Below, one piece after another: positions 9,055 through 19,220 of a stretch of DNA of 64,000 nt. Under the pieces are notes generated by a model. It was not told where the DNA came from, did no database searches, and saw only the letters and a program-made list of their open reading frames with translations. The DNA is from Flavobacterium sp. UMI-01 (GTDB taxonomy: Bacteria; Bacteroidota; Bacteroidia; Flavobacteriales; Flavobacteriaceae), in NCBI RefSeq assembly GCF_019656315.1, contig NZ_BPLU01000003.1:179483-243482 (forward strand), in the 5' to 3' direction. Position 1 is the stretch's first letter, and every line of letters starts with the position of its first letter. The translations under genes and the position numbers were made by a program.

Positions 9055-12000
9055 TTGAATAAAGCTTTTAGAATTATTTTAAAATCAGGGTTGGTGATTG
9101 TTGCACTTTTTTTGGTATTGGTATTGGCTATCCAACTGCCATTTGTTCAAAATAAAGTAAAAGATCAAGCGGTTCAATATTTGCAGAAAAAGATAAAAAC
9201 CAAAGTAGTTATTGGTACTGTTGCTATTGGATTGCCTAAAAAAATTGTGCTCTCTGATTTTTATTTTGAAGATCAATCAAAAGATACTTTGTTAGCCGGT
9301 AAATCGATAAAAGTAGATATTGATTTGTTTCAACTCCTGAATAATACGGTGCAAATCAATAGTGTGGATATGGACCAAATAGTAGCCAAAATTAAAGTAA
9401 ACAAAGACACGGTTTATAATTTTGACTATATTATCAAGGCATTTGCTTCTGCTGAAAAATCGGATAAGGAAAGTGAACCCACTGCTTTTTCGATAAAAAA
9501 AATTAACCTTGATAAGGTAAAATTCAGTTATCAAGATGCTGTTTCACAAAATGATTTAGCGCTGTTTATTCACCATTTTGATACAAAAATTAAAAAGATA
9601 GATTTAGAACATTTAGCATTCGATATTCCCGATATTCGGTTAAACGGATTTGAGTTATTTTTAAATCAAGATGTTGTAGAAGTCGCCACGAATGTTGCTC
9701 AAGAAGTTAGTGACAATGCCAGTAGTAAAAAGGTAAAATTAAATTTAAAAACAATCCAACTTGATGCAATCAAGGTTCGTTATAAAAATGCAATTACGCA
9801 GCTTGGAACCCAAATCCAGTTAGGCAAACTACATACAGAAGTTGAATCTATTGATTTAGAAAAACAACAAATTAAGTTCAATTCAATTGAGTTAAATAAC
9901 ACTTCAGGAGAGTTGACTTTATTTAAAAATAAACCCAAACAAACAACTACTGATGAAAAAACGGAAATTCAGCCTTGGTATCTACACGCAAAAACTATTT
10001 CTATTGGTGCTCTAAATTTTAAGTTTGATAATGAAAATGCGAAGACCTCTAATGGAATAGATTATCAACATTTAAAAATAAATGATTTATTTTTTGAAGG
10101 CCGTGATATAGCAATTCAAGATGACGCATATAAAGGAAAAATTGAGCAATTGCAATTTAAAGAAAAAAGTGGTTTTCATTTGAAGGAGTTGTCAACCCAA
10201 TTTGAATATTCGAATAGGGGTATCATATTGAAAAATTTAAAACTTAAAACACCACAAACGGATTTACAAAATGCGATAGCTGTTCGTTATCCTTCACTGA
10301 ACACTCTTTCGGATCACCTAGAAGATATTTCCTTGGACGTTCGACTGACCAATAGTTCCTTGGGTTTAAAGGACGTATTGTTATTTGCTCCTAAATTGCA
10401 GAGTAATGATTTTGTAAAAAATAATTCAAAAGCTATTTTGAACTTTAATGCTGTTGCCAAAGGAAGACTAGATAACTTGACTGTTACAGCTTTCAATGCG
10501 TATGGAGTAGGGGCTACCAAAATCAATTTTAAAGGAGTTGTTACGGGGTTACCCAAAATTGAAAATAGCAATTTTAAAATTCCTTTTTTGGATATCCAAA
10601 GTACTGCTAATGATATTCTCGCTTTAGCCCCTAAAAACACGATACCGCATACCATTCAAATTCCAGAGCAATTTCATTTGAAAGGAGACTTTTTTGGAAG
10701 TATTGCCAGTTTTAAGACAAATTTGAATTTGAATAGCAGTATCGGTAAGGCGACTGTCAGAGCTACTTTTGACAACAGAAGAAAAAACAATGAAAAGTAC
10801 ATAGCCGATGTCAAAGTGGATAATTTTGATGTAGGGCAATTGATTAAAAACAAGGAATTAGGAAGAATTACGGCAACGGCTAACATAAAAGGAGTGCGTT
10901 TAGACCCCGCATTGGCTTCAGCAACTTTTACTTCTAAAGTTATAAAAGCTACTTATAACAAATACAATTATCAGAACATTAATTTAAGCGCTTCGGTTGA
11001 TAAAGGAACGTACCAAGCCAAGGCTAATGCTGTGGATCCTAATTTGACATTTTCTTTGAATGCCAAAGGAGCTTCGCTACCGGAAAAACCGACTTTGAAT
11101 CTTAAGCTTAATGCAGATATTATTGATTTGAACAAATTGAATTTGCATGCAGGTCCTTTAAAGATGCGAGGAACATTACATGCAAATTTTGAGGATTTAC
11201 GATTAGATAATTTAAACGGAGTAGTCCAAACATCTGATTTTTTAGTTGCCTTAGAGAAAGAACAATTCCCAGTAGATTCGATACATCTGAAGGCTATTTC
11301 CACAGCAACTAGTGATTCCATTATACTACGTTCACCATTTATTAATGGATGGATTCGTGGAAATTATAAACTTTCTACCATTGGGAATCAATTGCTGCAT
11401 TCTGTTTCTAAATACTATCAATTGGGTGAAAAATATGAAAAATCTAAAGAGTCACAACAATTTGATTTCCAATTTAAAGTACAGGATAGTCCCATTATGA
11501 AGAAAATCATTCCTGAACTTAAGGAGTTATCGATTAGTACTTTGACCGGAGGATATAACAGTGTAACCGATAGTATTGCGGTTAAAGCATTGATGCCAAG
11601 AATCAATTATGGTGCAAATGAAGTCTCAAACGGAATTTTAGTTATGAACACTCAAAAGGATAGCTTGCAGTACGAGTTGTCTTTTGATGCTCTTAAAAAC
11701 GAACAATTTGCGATTCAAAAAACGGCTATTTCAGGAACAGTGGCTAACAATGTTGTGACTTATGAGCTTTCTATCAAAGATGTAAAAGAAAAAGACAAGT
11801 ATAAAATAGCAGGTGCAGTAAAAGACAGTTTGGGAGCTACGGTATTGCGTTTTGATCCAGAAAAATTACTATTGAATTATGAAAACTGGACCGTGTCTTC
11901 AAATAATACTATAAAATTAGCACCCAAGGGTATTTTGTTTACTGATTTTACTATTCAAAATGGAAATCAATCTTTTGCTGTTCAATCTGAGCGCAATGTA

Positions 12001-14028
12001 GAAACAGCACCTGTTGTGGCAACTTTTAATAATTTTAAATTAGAAACCTTGTCGAGTATTGTACAATCTAATTTTGAAATTGGAGGAATTATCAATGGGG
12101 AAACTACTATAAAAAATCTGAAAACGAATCCTTTGTTTGAATCCGATTTAGATGTTCAAAATCTACGAGTTAAACAAGATTCTATTGGAGATTTACAAAT
12201 CAAAGTGACCAATAAAAAGGCTGGTTTTTATACTGCAAATGTACAATTGACTGGTGCAGGAAATCAGTTGAGTGTAGCTGGAAATTACAACATTGACAAT
12301 CAAAATTTAGATTTTAAAATGGCAATAGAAAAGCTTCAAATGAAATCTTTACAAGCATTTACTGTAGGGAATTTGAAGGAAAGCGAAGGCTATTTGAGCG
12401 GACAACTCAACATAACAGGGAAGTCATCAAGTCCTTTGGTTGAAGGAAAAATGAAGTTTAATAAGGTTGGTTTCGTTGTAAGTTCATTAAACTCTAAATT
12501 CCTAGAACTTAATGATGAAATAATCTTTCAAAAAAACAAGATAGCTTTTGATAATTTCAAATTATATGATGAAAATAAAAATCCGCTCTTGATAAATGGG
12601 TTTGTTGATACGCAAGAATATACCAATGTAGGTTTTAATCTTCAACTAACGGCAAAAAATTTCAGGATGGTCAATTCAAAAATAAAAGACAATAAGTTGT
12701 TTTATGGTGAATTGTATTTGGATAATAATTTGGGGATAAAAGGGACATTAAATAGTCCTGTTATAGACGGAACGCTTAAAGTGAATGAGGATACTAAATT
12801 TACGGTTGTCATCCCTCAAAGCGATCCTTCTATTGCTGATCGTGAAGGTATTGTTGAATTTATTGACCAGGACCAGCCCGTTTTAATTGATTTACAACCA
12901 GAGTTGGATGCAATTACCCAAACGGAAGTCAAAGGAATTACAGCATCAGTAAATATTGTGGTAGATAAAAAAGCCGAAATATCAATTGTTATTGATGAAG
13001 CTAATGGAGATTATTTAAAATTGCAAGGAGATGCTCAACTTACAGGTGGTATAGATCCTTCTGGAAAAACGACCTTGACTGGTAAATATGAATTTACTGG
13101 AGGTACGTACGAAATGAATTTTAATTTAATCAAAAGAAAATTTGAAATTCAACCACAAAGTTACATTCTCTGGACAGGTGAACCTACCTTGGCTAATATC
13201 AATATCACAGCTGTTTATAAGGTCGAAGCTTCTCCTTTGGATTTGGTTGATGACCAATTGGCAGGTATCACGGCCGAAACTAGAAATACCTACAAACAGC
13301 GTATTCCATTTGAAACCAATCTAATGATGAAAGGGTCGTTATTACAACCCGAAATTTCTTTTGATATCGTTTTACCAGATGGAAATAATGATGTTTCTGC
13401 TGAAGTAATTAATACGACCCAAGCCAAATTGGAACAATTAAAGCGAGATGAAGATGCTATGAATAAGCAAGTATTTGCGCTATTGTTATTGAATAGGTTC
13501 ATTGGAGATAATCCTTTTGAAAGCGAAGCTGGCGGCACTAGTGGTTCTTATTTAGCCAAGCAGAGTGTGAGTAAAATTTTATCCCAACAATTGAATAATC
13601 TTGCAGGTGATTTAATCAAGGGCTTTGAAGTAGATTTAGACTTACAAGCTTCGGAAGATTATACTTCTGGGCAAAAAAAGGAAAGAACGGATTTGAATGT
13701 GGGCTTGTCCAAACAATTGTTTAATGACCGATTAAAAGTGACATTGGGAAGTAGTTTTGGTGTCGAAGGCGCTCAAAATGAAAATGAACAAGCTACTAAT
13801 ATTGCGGGTGATGTACGCGCTGATTACTTGATTACCAAAGATGGTCGATACAAATTAAGAGCATACAGAAAAAACAATTATCAAGTGGCCTTACAAGGAC
13901 AGGTTATTGAAACAGGTGTAGCATTTATTATTACGATGAATTACAACAAGTTTAGAGAATTATTTCATTCTAAACGTAAGCCCCGTGAAAAAAAAGGAAA
14001 TAAGAATAATGAAAATGAAAGAAATTAA
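9055..14028 (+). CDS. tamB: Translocation and assembly module protein TamB
   Basis: Giant AsmA/TamB-type protein of 1657 residues that spans the periplasm as a hydrophobic beta groove and works with TamA in envelope biogenesis or lipid transfer. An N-terminal anchor (SGLVIVALFLVLVLAIQLPFVQ) is followed by long amphipathic beta-strand repeats. The DUF490 domain is C-terminal (about 1200-1640), with motifs such as GKYEFTGGTYEMNFNLIKRKFEIQ and ALLLLNRFIGDNPFES. The start is TTG at 9055: an in-frame TAA lies 15 bases upstream and no ATG falls between. The end overlaps tamA. Confidence 0.88.
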   Translation: MNKAFRIILKSGLVIVALFLVLVLAIQLPFVQNKVKDQAVQYLQKKIKTKVVIGTVAIGLPKKIVLSDFYFEDQSKDTLLAGKSIKVDIDLFQLLNNTVQINSVDMDQIVAKIKVNKDTVYNFDYIIKAFASAEKSDKESEPTAFSIKKINLDKVKFSYQDAVSQNDLALFIHHFDTKIKKIDLEHLAFDIPDIRLNGFELFLNQDVVEVATNVAQEVSDNASSKKVKLNLKTIQLDAIKVRYKNAITQLGTQIQLGKLHTEVESIDLEKQQIKFNSIELNNTSGELTLFKNKPKQTTTDEKTEIQPWYLHAKTISIGALNFKFDNENAKTSNGIDYQHLKINDLFFEGRDIAIQDDAYKGKIEQLQFKEKSGFHLKELSTQFEYSNRGIILKNLKLKTPQTDLQNAIAVRYPSLNTLSDHLEDISLDVRLTNSSLGLKDVLLFAPKLQSNDFVKNNSKAILNFNAVAKGRLDNLTVTAFNAYGVGATKINFKGVVTGLPKIENSNFKIPFLDIQSTANDILALAPKNTIPHTIQIPEQFHLKGDFFGSIASFKTNLNLNSSIGKATVRATFDNRRKNNEKYIADVKVDNFDVGQLIKNKELGRITATANIKGVRLDPALASATFTSKVIKATYNKYNYQNINLSASVDKGTYQAKANAVDPNLTFSLNAKGASLPEKPTLNLKLNADIIDLNKLNLHAGPLKMRGTLHANFEDLRLDNLNGVVQTSDFLVALEKEQFPVDSIHLKAISTATSDSIILRSPFINGWIRGNYKLSTIGNQLLHSVSKYYQLGEKYEKSKESQQFDFQFKVQDSPIMKKIIPELKELSISTLTGGYNSVTDSIAVKALMPRINYGANEVSNGILVMNTQKDSLQYELSFDALKNEQFAIQKTAISGTVANNVVTYELSIKDVKEKDKYKIAGAVKDSLGATVLRFDPEKLLLNYENWTVSSNNTIKLAPKGILFTDFTIQNGNQSFAVQSERNVETAPVVATFNNFKLETLSSIVQSNFEIGGIINGETTIKNLKTNPLFESDLDVQNLRVKQDSIGDLQIKVTNKKAGFYTANVQLTGAGNQLSVAGNYNIDNQNLDFKMAIEKLQMKSLQAFTVGNLKESEGYLSGQLNITGKSSSPLVEGKMKFNKVGFVVSSLNSKFLELNDEIIFQKNKIAFDNFKLYDENKNPLLINGFVDTQEYTNVGFNLQLTAKNFRMVNSKIKDNKLFYGELYLDNNLGIKGTLNSPVIDGTLKVNEDTKFTVVIPQSDPSIADREGIVEFIDQDQPVLIDLQPELDAITQTEVKGITASVNIVVDKKAEISIVIDEANGDYLKLQGDAQLTGGIDPSGKTTLTGKYEFTGGTYEMNFNLIKRKFEIQPQSYILWTGEPTLANINITAVYKVEASPLDLVDDQLAGITAETRNTYKQRIPFETNLMMKGSLLQPEISFDIVLPDGNNDVSAEVINTTQAKLEQLKRDEDAMNKQVFALLLLNRFIGDNPFESEAGGTSGSYLAKQSVSKILSQQLNNLAGDLIKGFEVDLDLQASEDYTSGQKKERTDLNVGLSKQLFNDRLKVTLGSSFGVEGAQNENEQATNIAGDVRADYLITKDGRYKLRAYRKNNYQVALQGQVIETGVAFIITMNYNKFRELFHSKRKPREKKGNKNNENERN

Positions 14029-16306
14029 AACCTACATAAGTGTACTTTTTATGGTGTCATTTTTAATGGGCTGTAGCGGAACAAGTAAAGTTCCTGAAGG
14101 CGATTTGTTGTACACCGGGCATACGATTGAAATAAAAAAAGGCCAAGAATCCAAAAAAGTTCGAAAACAAATGAAATCAGCCTTGAAGGATATGATTCGG
14201 CCTATTCCTAACAAATCCTTTTTAGGAATGCGTCCTGGTATTTTCTTTTACAATCTGGCAGGTGAGGTTAAAAAAGAAAAAGGGTTTAGATATTGGCTTA
14301 AGTATAAAATAGGGGAAAAACCAGTACTGTTTAGTGAAGCCAATTTAAGTTATAATAACGATGTTATTCAAAATTACGTAGAAAATAATGGTTTTTTTAA
14401 TGCTAAAACTATTTCGGATTCCACTACTAGAGGTAAAACAGCTAAAGCAAATTATGAAGTTACCTTGCACAATCAATACAAGATTAAATCCATAGCCTAC
14501 CCCAATGATTCGACTATTTTAAGCAAGGAAATTAATTTGATTAAGGAAAAATCATTATTAAATATTGGGAAACCGTACCGTCTTGAAGCTATAAAACAAG
14601 AACGTTCACGAATCGATGTACGATTAAAAGAACGGGGCTTTTATTATTTTAATGAAGACTATCTTTTGGTGCAAGTGGATAGTACAGTGGCAAAAAACGA
14701 AGTTGCTTTAATTGTTAAAATAAAAAAAGAAACACCTGAAAAAGCAAAAACACAGTATCGTATTAATAACATCTATGTGTATCCGAGTTACAACTTAAAG
14801 CGAGATACGGTTGCCAAAAGAGTTATGGATACTACAGCGTATAAGGATTTGACAATAATTGACAATAAAACCGTTTTTAAACCGATTATTTTTGATAAAA
14901 CCTTACTGTTTAATAAAGGGGAGTTGTACAATAGAACTACTCATAATTTATCATTGAATCGGTTGATAACTTTCGGAACTTTTAAATTCGTAAATAACGA
15001 ATTTAAAATTAATGAATTTTCAAAAAATCAATTAGATGCTTATTATTATTTAACTCCTTTGCCCAAAAAATCCATTCAAGTTGAGGCATTAGCCAAAACC
15101 AATTCAGCCAATTATTCAGGAACCGAATTAAACGTGAATTGGAGTAATCGAAATACTTTTAAAGGAGCTGAACTTTTGAGTATTTCAGCATTTGCAGGAT
15201 TGGAGGTACAGGTTTCAGGACAAAATAATGGTTTTAATGTGTATCGTGCAGGAAGTGAAGCCAGTTTGGTATGGCCTCGGTTCATTTCTCCAATTTCTAT
15301 GAATTCAGGAAGTGGTTATGTCCCTAATACAAAAGCGTCTATAGGGTATGAATATCAGTTACGTACACAGCTTTATTCTTTAAAAACTTTTAATAGTTCC
15401 TTTGGGTATTTATGGAAGGAAAACGAAAGAAAAGAGCATACGTTAAATGTATTGAATATAGCCTATACGTCCTCTAATAATGTTTCTGATTTGTATCGTT
15501 CGCAAATAGCTGCCAATCCTTCGCTACAAAGTGTCATTGATAAACAACTGATTTTTGGAACCAATTATTCGTATGTTTACACCAATACAATGGTGAAAAA
15601 TAAAAAAAATAATTTTTACTTCCGAGGCGGTTTAGACTTTTCAGGAAATGCTTTAGGATTGATTTTGGGAGCCAATGATAGTGAAAATCCTAAGAGTATT
15701 TTTGGTGTTCCTTTTAGTCAATATTCTAAATTGGAAACGGAATTCCGTCATTATTACCATTTTGATAGAGAAACCACGCTTGCAAGTCGGATTATAGTAG
15801 GAGCTGGATTGCCTTATGGCAATGCAAAAGATTTACCATTTATAAAACAGTTTTTTATAGGAGGAACAAGCAGTATAAGAGCTTTTAGAGCTCGGTCAGT
15901 GGGGCCGGGAACCTTTGATGGTTCAGTTGTTACCAATTCGTTTTTACCCGATCAATCTGGAGATTTAAAATTAGAATTCAGTACTGAATTGCGTGCTAAA
16001 ATTTACAGTTTTATCAAAGGAGCGGTTTTTGTCGATGCGGGTAATATTTGGTTATTGAATAAAAATGAAGAAAAACCTGGAGCTGAATTCACTAAAGACT
16101 TTATGAACCAATTGGCGGTAGGAACGGGTGTAGGATTACGATTTGATTTTGATTTCTTGGTGCTTCGAACTGATTTGGCTTTTCCGCTGCGTAAACCTTA
16201 TTTACCTGAAGGTAACCGATGGGTAATCAATGCTATTGATTTTTCAGATAAATCCTGGCGAAAAGAAAATTTGATTTTTAACCTAGCCATAGGTTATCCG
16301 TTTTAA
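14009..16306 (+). CDS. tamA: TamA/BamA-family outer membrane protein, lipid-anchored
   Basis: Omp85-family barrel partner of TamB. I use ATG 14009 (ATG 14015 is equally possible) rather than the GTG at 13985. The product begins MKMKEIKTYISVLFMVSFLM with the lipobox cysteine directly after GC-SGTSKVPEG, so it is a lipoprotein, as is usual for TamA-like proteins of this phylum. POTRA-like repeats fill about residues 30-330. The C-terminal 16-strand barrel includes the Omp85 motif region FFIGGTSSIRAFRARSVGPG and ends ENLIFNLAIGYPF. The start overlaps the end of tamB, so the two are translationally coupled. Confidence 0.88.
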   Translation: MKMKEIKTYISVLFMVSFLMGCSGTSKVPEGDLLYTGHTIEIKKGQESKKVRKQMKSALKDMIRPIPNKSFLGMRPGIFFYNLAGEVKKEKGFRYWLKYKIGEKPVLFSEANLSYNNDVIQNYVENNGFFNAKTISDSTTRGKTAKANYEVTLHNQYKIKSIAYPNDSTILSKEINLIKEKSLLNIGKPYRLEAIKQERSRIDVRLKERGFYYFNEDYLLVQVDSTVAKNEVALIVKIKKETPEKAKTQYRINNIYVYPSYNLKRDTVAKRVMDTTAYKDLTIIDNKTVFKPIIFDKTLLFNKGELYNRTTHNLSLNRLITFGTFKFVNNEFKINEFSKNQLDAYYYLTPLPKKSIQVEALAKTNSANYSGTELNVNWSNRNTFKGAELLSISAFAGLEVQVSGQNNGFNVYRAGSEASLVWPRFISPISMNSGSGYVPNTKASIGYEYQLRTQLYSLKTFNSSFGYLWKENERKEHTLNVLNIAYTSSNNVSDLYRSQIAANPSLQSVIDKQLIFGTNYSYVYTNTMVKNKKNNFYFRGGLDFSGNALGLILGANDSENPKSIFGVPFSQYSKLETEFRHYYHFDRETTLASRIIVGAGLPYGNAKDLPFIKQFFIGGTSSIRAFRARSVGPGTFDGSVVTNSFLPDQSGDLKLEFSTELRAKIYSFIKGAVFVDAGNIWLLNKNEEKPGAEFTKDFMNQLAVGTGVGLRFDFDFLVLRTDLAFPLRKPYLPEGNRWVINAIDFSDKSWRKENLIFNLAIGYPF

Positions 16307-16417
16307 ACAGATTAAGCAAAGTGTAAGGATTGTTATTTTGTAAGTTAATCTTGAAATCTTATAAAACAAAAGATTAGCTTACATCGTAAATTTAGCATAA
16401 GATTAAAAAAATATTTT

Positions 16418-17236
16418 ATGCCAAAAAAAATACGCGATACTGAAATTACAGCTTTAGACACCCCTTCGTTTTCTTATTATATAAAAGAAAAGGCTAAACA
16501 TTTTTTTATAAGTGTCGCTAATGTTGTGGATTATCTTGTGCTGATTCTGCGAAATCTTTTTCGAAAAAAATTTGAACTTCAAGAATTTTTAAAACAATGT
16601 TATCAAATAGGGAATAAATCTTTGGGATTAATTTCTTTGACAGGTATTATTGTAGGGTTGGTGCTTACGATTCAATCCAGACCGCCGTTAGTTGAATTTG
16701 GAGCCGTAGCCATGTTGCCAGGAATGGTGGCGATATCAATCATCAGGGAAATGGGACCTGTGATAACAGCGTTGATTTGTGCGGGTAAAATAGGGTCAAG
16801 TATGGGAGCCGAATTAGGGTCTATGCGTGTCACCGAACAAATAGATGCTATGGAAGTTTCCAATACCAATCCTATCAATTTTTTAATTATTCCTCGAGTG
16901 CTGGCAGCTACTGTAATGATTCCTTTACTGACCTTATATGCTGATGCTATTGGTATTTTTGGTAGTTGGTTAGGAGTAAACATTAAAGACAGTTTGAGCC
17001 TAGAATTGTTTTTTAATCAAGCCTTTAAAGAAGTAGAATTCTTAGACTTGATTCCAGCGGTTATAAAATCTTTTTTCTTTGGTGCTGTTATAGGGTTGGT
17101 AGGATGTTATAAAGGATTCCACGCTGGTAGAGGAACTGAAAGTGTAGGCATTGCGGCTAATTCGGCTGTAGTGATGTCTTCGCTCTTAGTCATTATTGTT
17201 GACTTAATTGCCGTTCAAATTACTGATTTATTATGA
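16418..17236 (+). CDS. mlaE: MlaE-type lipid ABC transporter permease
   Basis: Inner membrane permease of the Mla system that moves phospholipids between outer and inner membranes. The 272-residue protein has five or six hydrophobic segments after a longer than usual cytoplasmic N-terminus. The conserved MlaE stretch GAVAMLPGMVAISIIREMG and the following GAELGSMRVTEQIDAMEVS, the coupling loop, are clear. It overlaps mlaF by 4 bases (ATGA), so permease, ATPase and MCE protein form one operon. Confidence 0.93.
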   Translation: MPKKIRDTEITALDTPSFSYYIKEKAKHFFISVANVVDYLVLILRNLFRKKFELQEFLKQCYQIGNKSLGLISLTGIIVGLVLTIQSRPPLVEFGAVAMLPGMVAISIIREMGPVITALICAGKIGSSMGAELGSMRVTEQIDAMEVSNTNPINFLIIPRVLAATVMIPLLTLYADAIGIFGSWLGVNIKDSLSLELFFNQAFKEVEFLDLIPAVIKSFFFGAVIGLVGCYKGFHAGRGTESVGIAANSAVVMSSLLVIIVDLIAVQITDLL

Positions 17237-17979
17237 ATACGAAAACCAAAAATGAAGTGGTGGTGAGTATTAAAGACCTTAAAAAAAGTTTTGGTACTCA
17301 AAAAGTTCTCGATGGTATTACAATGCAATTGTACCAACAAGAAAACCTTGTGGTATTGGGTAAATCAGGAACCGGAAAATCAGTATTGATTAAATGTTTG
17401 GTCCGGCTTTTAGAACATGATGAAGGAAGTATTGTGGTAGATAAACAGGAGTTGACAAACATAAGTGAAGATGAATTAATCCAAGTTCGCAAGAAAATTG
17501 GGTTTCTTTTTCAAAGTGCAGCGTTGTATGATTCGATGACAGTAAGAGAAAATTTGACTTTTGCGCTAACCAGATCTTCTGAAAAACTCTCGAAAACTCA
17601 AATTGAGGAATTGATAGTGGAAGCTTTAGAAAATGTGGGGCTACCAGATGCTATAGATAAGATGCCATCGGAATTGTCAGGCGGAATGAAAAAGAGAATA
17701 GGTTTAGCTCGTACCTTGGTGGTTAAGCCTAGAATTATTTTATATGATGAGCCTACAACAGGGCTAGACCCCATAACCTCGGATGAAATCAGTCATTTGA
17801 TAAATGATACCAAAAATAAGTTTAAAAACTCGGCCATTATCATTACGCATGATATCAATTGTGTCAAAACAGTAGCTGACCGAATCGTCATGCTAAAAGA
17901 GGGTAAGGTGTATAAAGAAGGGACTTTGGAGGAGTTTATGACTTCTGATGATTCTTATATTCAATCATTTTTTAAATAG
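17233..17979 (+). CDS. mlaF: MlaF-type ABC transporter ATP-binding protein
   Basis: ATPase of the Mla transporter, 248 residues. Walker A GKSGTGKS is at 43-50, the Q-loop FLFQSAALYDSM follows, the signature is LSGGMKKRIGLAR, Walker B is IILYDEPTTGLDP and the H-loop IIITHD. The MKKR after the signature glycine is typical of MlaF. Overlaps mlaE by 4 bases and is followed by mlaD after 5 bases. Confidence 0.95.
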   Translation: MNTKTKNEVVVSIKDLKKSFGTQKVLDGITMQLYQQENLVVLGKSGTGKSVLIKCLVRLLEHDEGSIVVDKQELTNISEDELIQVRKKIGFLFQSAALYDSMTVRENLTFALTRSSEKLSKTQIEELIVEALENVGLPDAIDKMPSELSGGMKKRIGLARTLVVKPRIILYDEPTTGLDPITSDEISHLINDTKNKFKNSAIIITHDINCVKTVADRIVMLKEGKVYKEGTLEEFMTSDDSYIQSFFK

Positions 17980-17984
17980 GTATT

Positions 17985-18716
17985 ATGAAAACAACAAGTA
18001 ATAAATACAAAATCAAACTAGGAGTTTTTATCACGTTAGGTATAGCTATTTTGTTTGTGCTAATTTTCTTTATAGGTACGAATCAAAATTTATTTAGTTC
18101 TAAATTCCGTATCAATACTACCTTTCATAATGTAAGTGGTTTGCAAATAGGAGGGCAGGTTCGTTTTTTAGGTATTGCAGTCGGAACTATCGAAAATATT
18201 GTGATTGTCAACGATTCTACTGTAAAGGTAGTTGCTGTTTTGGATGAAGAAGTGAAAAAATTCATCAAGAACGATAGTAAAGCCTCCATTACTTCAGAAG
18301 GGGTTATAGGAGACAAAATTCTGATGATTTCACAAGGAACAACAAAAGAGGTAAAAGATGGAGCGCGCATAGCATCAGTAGAACCTATAGAATTCAGCTC
18401 AATTTTATCCTCAGTAGAAGTAACAGCCAAAAATGCCGAAGTAATAACAGATGAATTGGCGATACTCTTAATGAGTATCAATGACAGTCAAGGGATTTTA
18501 GGGAAACTATTAAAAGATGATGAAATGGCTAAGGATATGGAAAAAACGATGGAAAATTTGCGAAAAGGTTCCAAAGGTTTAGAGCAAAATATGGAAGCAG
18601 CTAAACACAATTTTTTATTAAGAGGTTATTTTAAAAAGAAAGAGCGAGAGGCGGAAAAAGCAAAGAAAGAAGCCGCAAAGAAAACCGAAGTTCAAAATAA
18701 AGAAAGCGAAAAGTAA
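17985..18716 (+). CDS. mlaD: MlaD-type MCE domain lipid-binding protein
   Basis: Substrate-binding MCE protein of the Mla transporter. One N-terminal membrane anchor (IKLGVFITLGIAILFVLIFF, about 10-29) is followed by the MCE domain (about 38-115, TTFHNVSGLQIGGQVRFLGI then GVIGDKILMISQG). The C-terminus is a helical region ending in a highly charged coil rich in Lys and Glu (KKKEREAEKAKKEAAKK). 243 residues. Last gene of the operon; no clear terminator follows immediately. Confidence 0.92.
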   Translation: MKTTSNKYKIKLGVFITLGIAILFVLIFFIGTNQNLFSSKFRINTTFHNVSGLQIGGQVRFLGIAVGTIENIVIVNDSTVKVVAVLDEEVKKFIKNDSKASITSEGVIGDKILMISQGTTKEVKDGARIASVEPIEFSSILSSVEVTAKNAEVITDELAILLMSINDSQGILGKLLKDDEMAKDMEKTMENLRKGSKGLEQNMEAAKHNFLLRGYFKKKEREAEKAKKEAAKKTEVQNKESEK

Positions 18717-19190
18717 TTTCCATTTTATTGGTTCCAAAAATACTTAAAACTAGATGCTTTAGTGCATTTACGCTTTAGCTTCTGAGAATTTCAACAACAA
18801 ATCTTATTGCCGACAGGCAGGTTAAAAAGTTTAGCAAAAATTTCCAGAATGTGACTTTTGAAGACGACAGAGGTGCTAACTTAGTTAAGAATAGAATATC
18901 AGATATAGAAAAGCCGCAAATTCACGAATTACCGAAATTTAATTTGTGAATTTGCGGCTTTAATTTATTCTACTTAATAAGAGAACTGAGATACAATTAG
19001 TCTTTGGAATTTATATAGTCTTCCAGTCGCAAAAAAGATTTGGAGTTAATCATGGGGTTTTCACATGTAATCTTTTAGTCAGACAACCAAATCATGAATT
19101 TTTAGTTCCTAGTGATTTATTTTGATAAACTGATACCTAATTTTGATGTAAAAAAGAGAATGAATCATTCAAACTGAACTGTTGATTGTT
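18717..19190. other. Non-coding gap between mlaD and fabI
   Basis: About 470 bases with no coding sequence I can support. It holds a short fragment TGCCGACAGGCAGG (18808-18821), which resembles a short repeat I associate with Flavobacterium genomes, and the long hairpin described separately. The rest is AT-rich and without visible structure. Confidence 0.5.
18910..18961. repeat. Long hairpin, terminator-like or dispersed repeat
   Basis: A 16-bp perfect stem (18910-18925 with 18946-18961), extended by five more pairs including one G-T to 21 bp, around a 10-base loop. The arms begin AAAGCCGCAAATTCAC. It is far longer than the terminators elsewhere in this window and has no proper T run after it. 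Hairpins with GCC.C.AATTCACGAATT arms occur repeatedly in Flavobacterium genomes as I recall, so a dispersed repeat is likelier than a plain terminator. Confidence 0.6.
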
Positions 19191-19198
19191 TATTTTTG
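19191..19198 (+). promoter_or_regulatory. -7 box of fabI (TATTTTTG)
   Basis: Perfect TAnnTTTG match 22 bases before the fabI ATG at 19221. No clear -33 TTG at 19-23 bases. It lies inside the stretch that would be coding if the upstream start at 19182 were used, which supports the later ATG. Confidence 0.45.
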
Positions 19199-19220
19199 GG
19201 GACTAAAAACAAGAACAATC

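Noticed and set aside
9085..13538. Many minus-strand and alternative-frame open frames within tamB
   Set aside because: They lie within a continuous 1657-codon gene, lack recognisable domains and have the composition of antisense frames.
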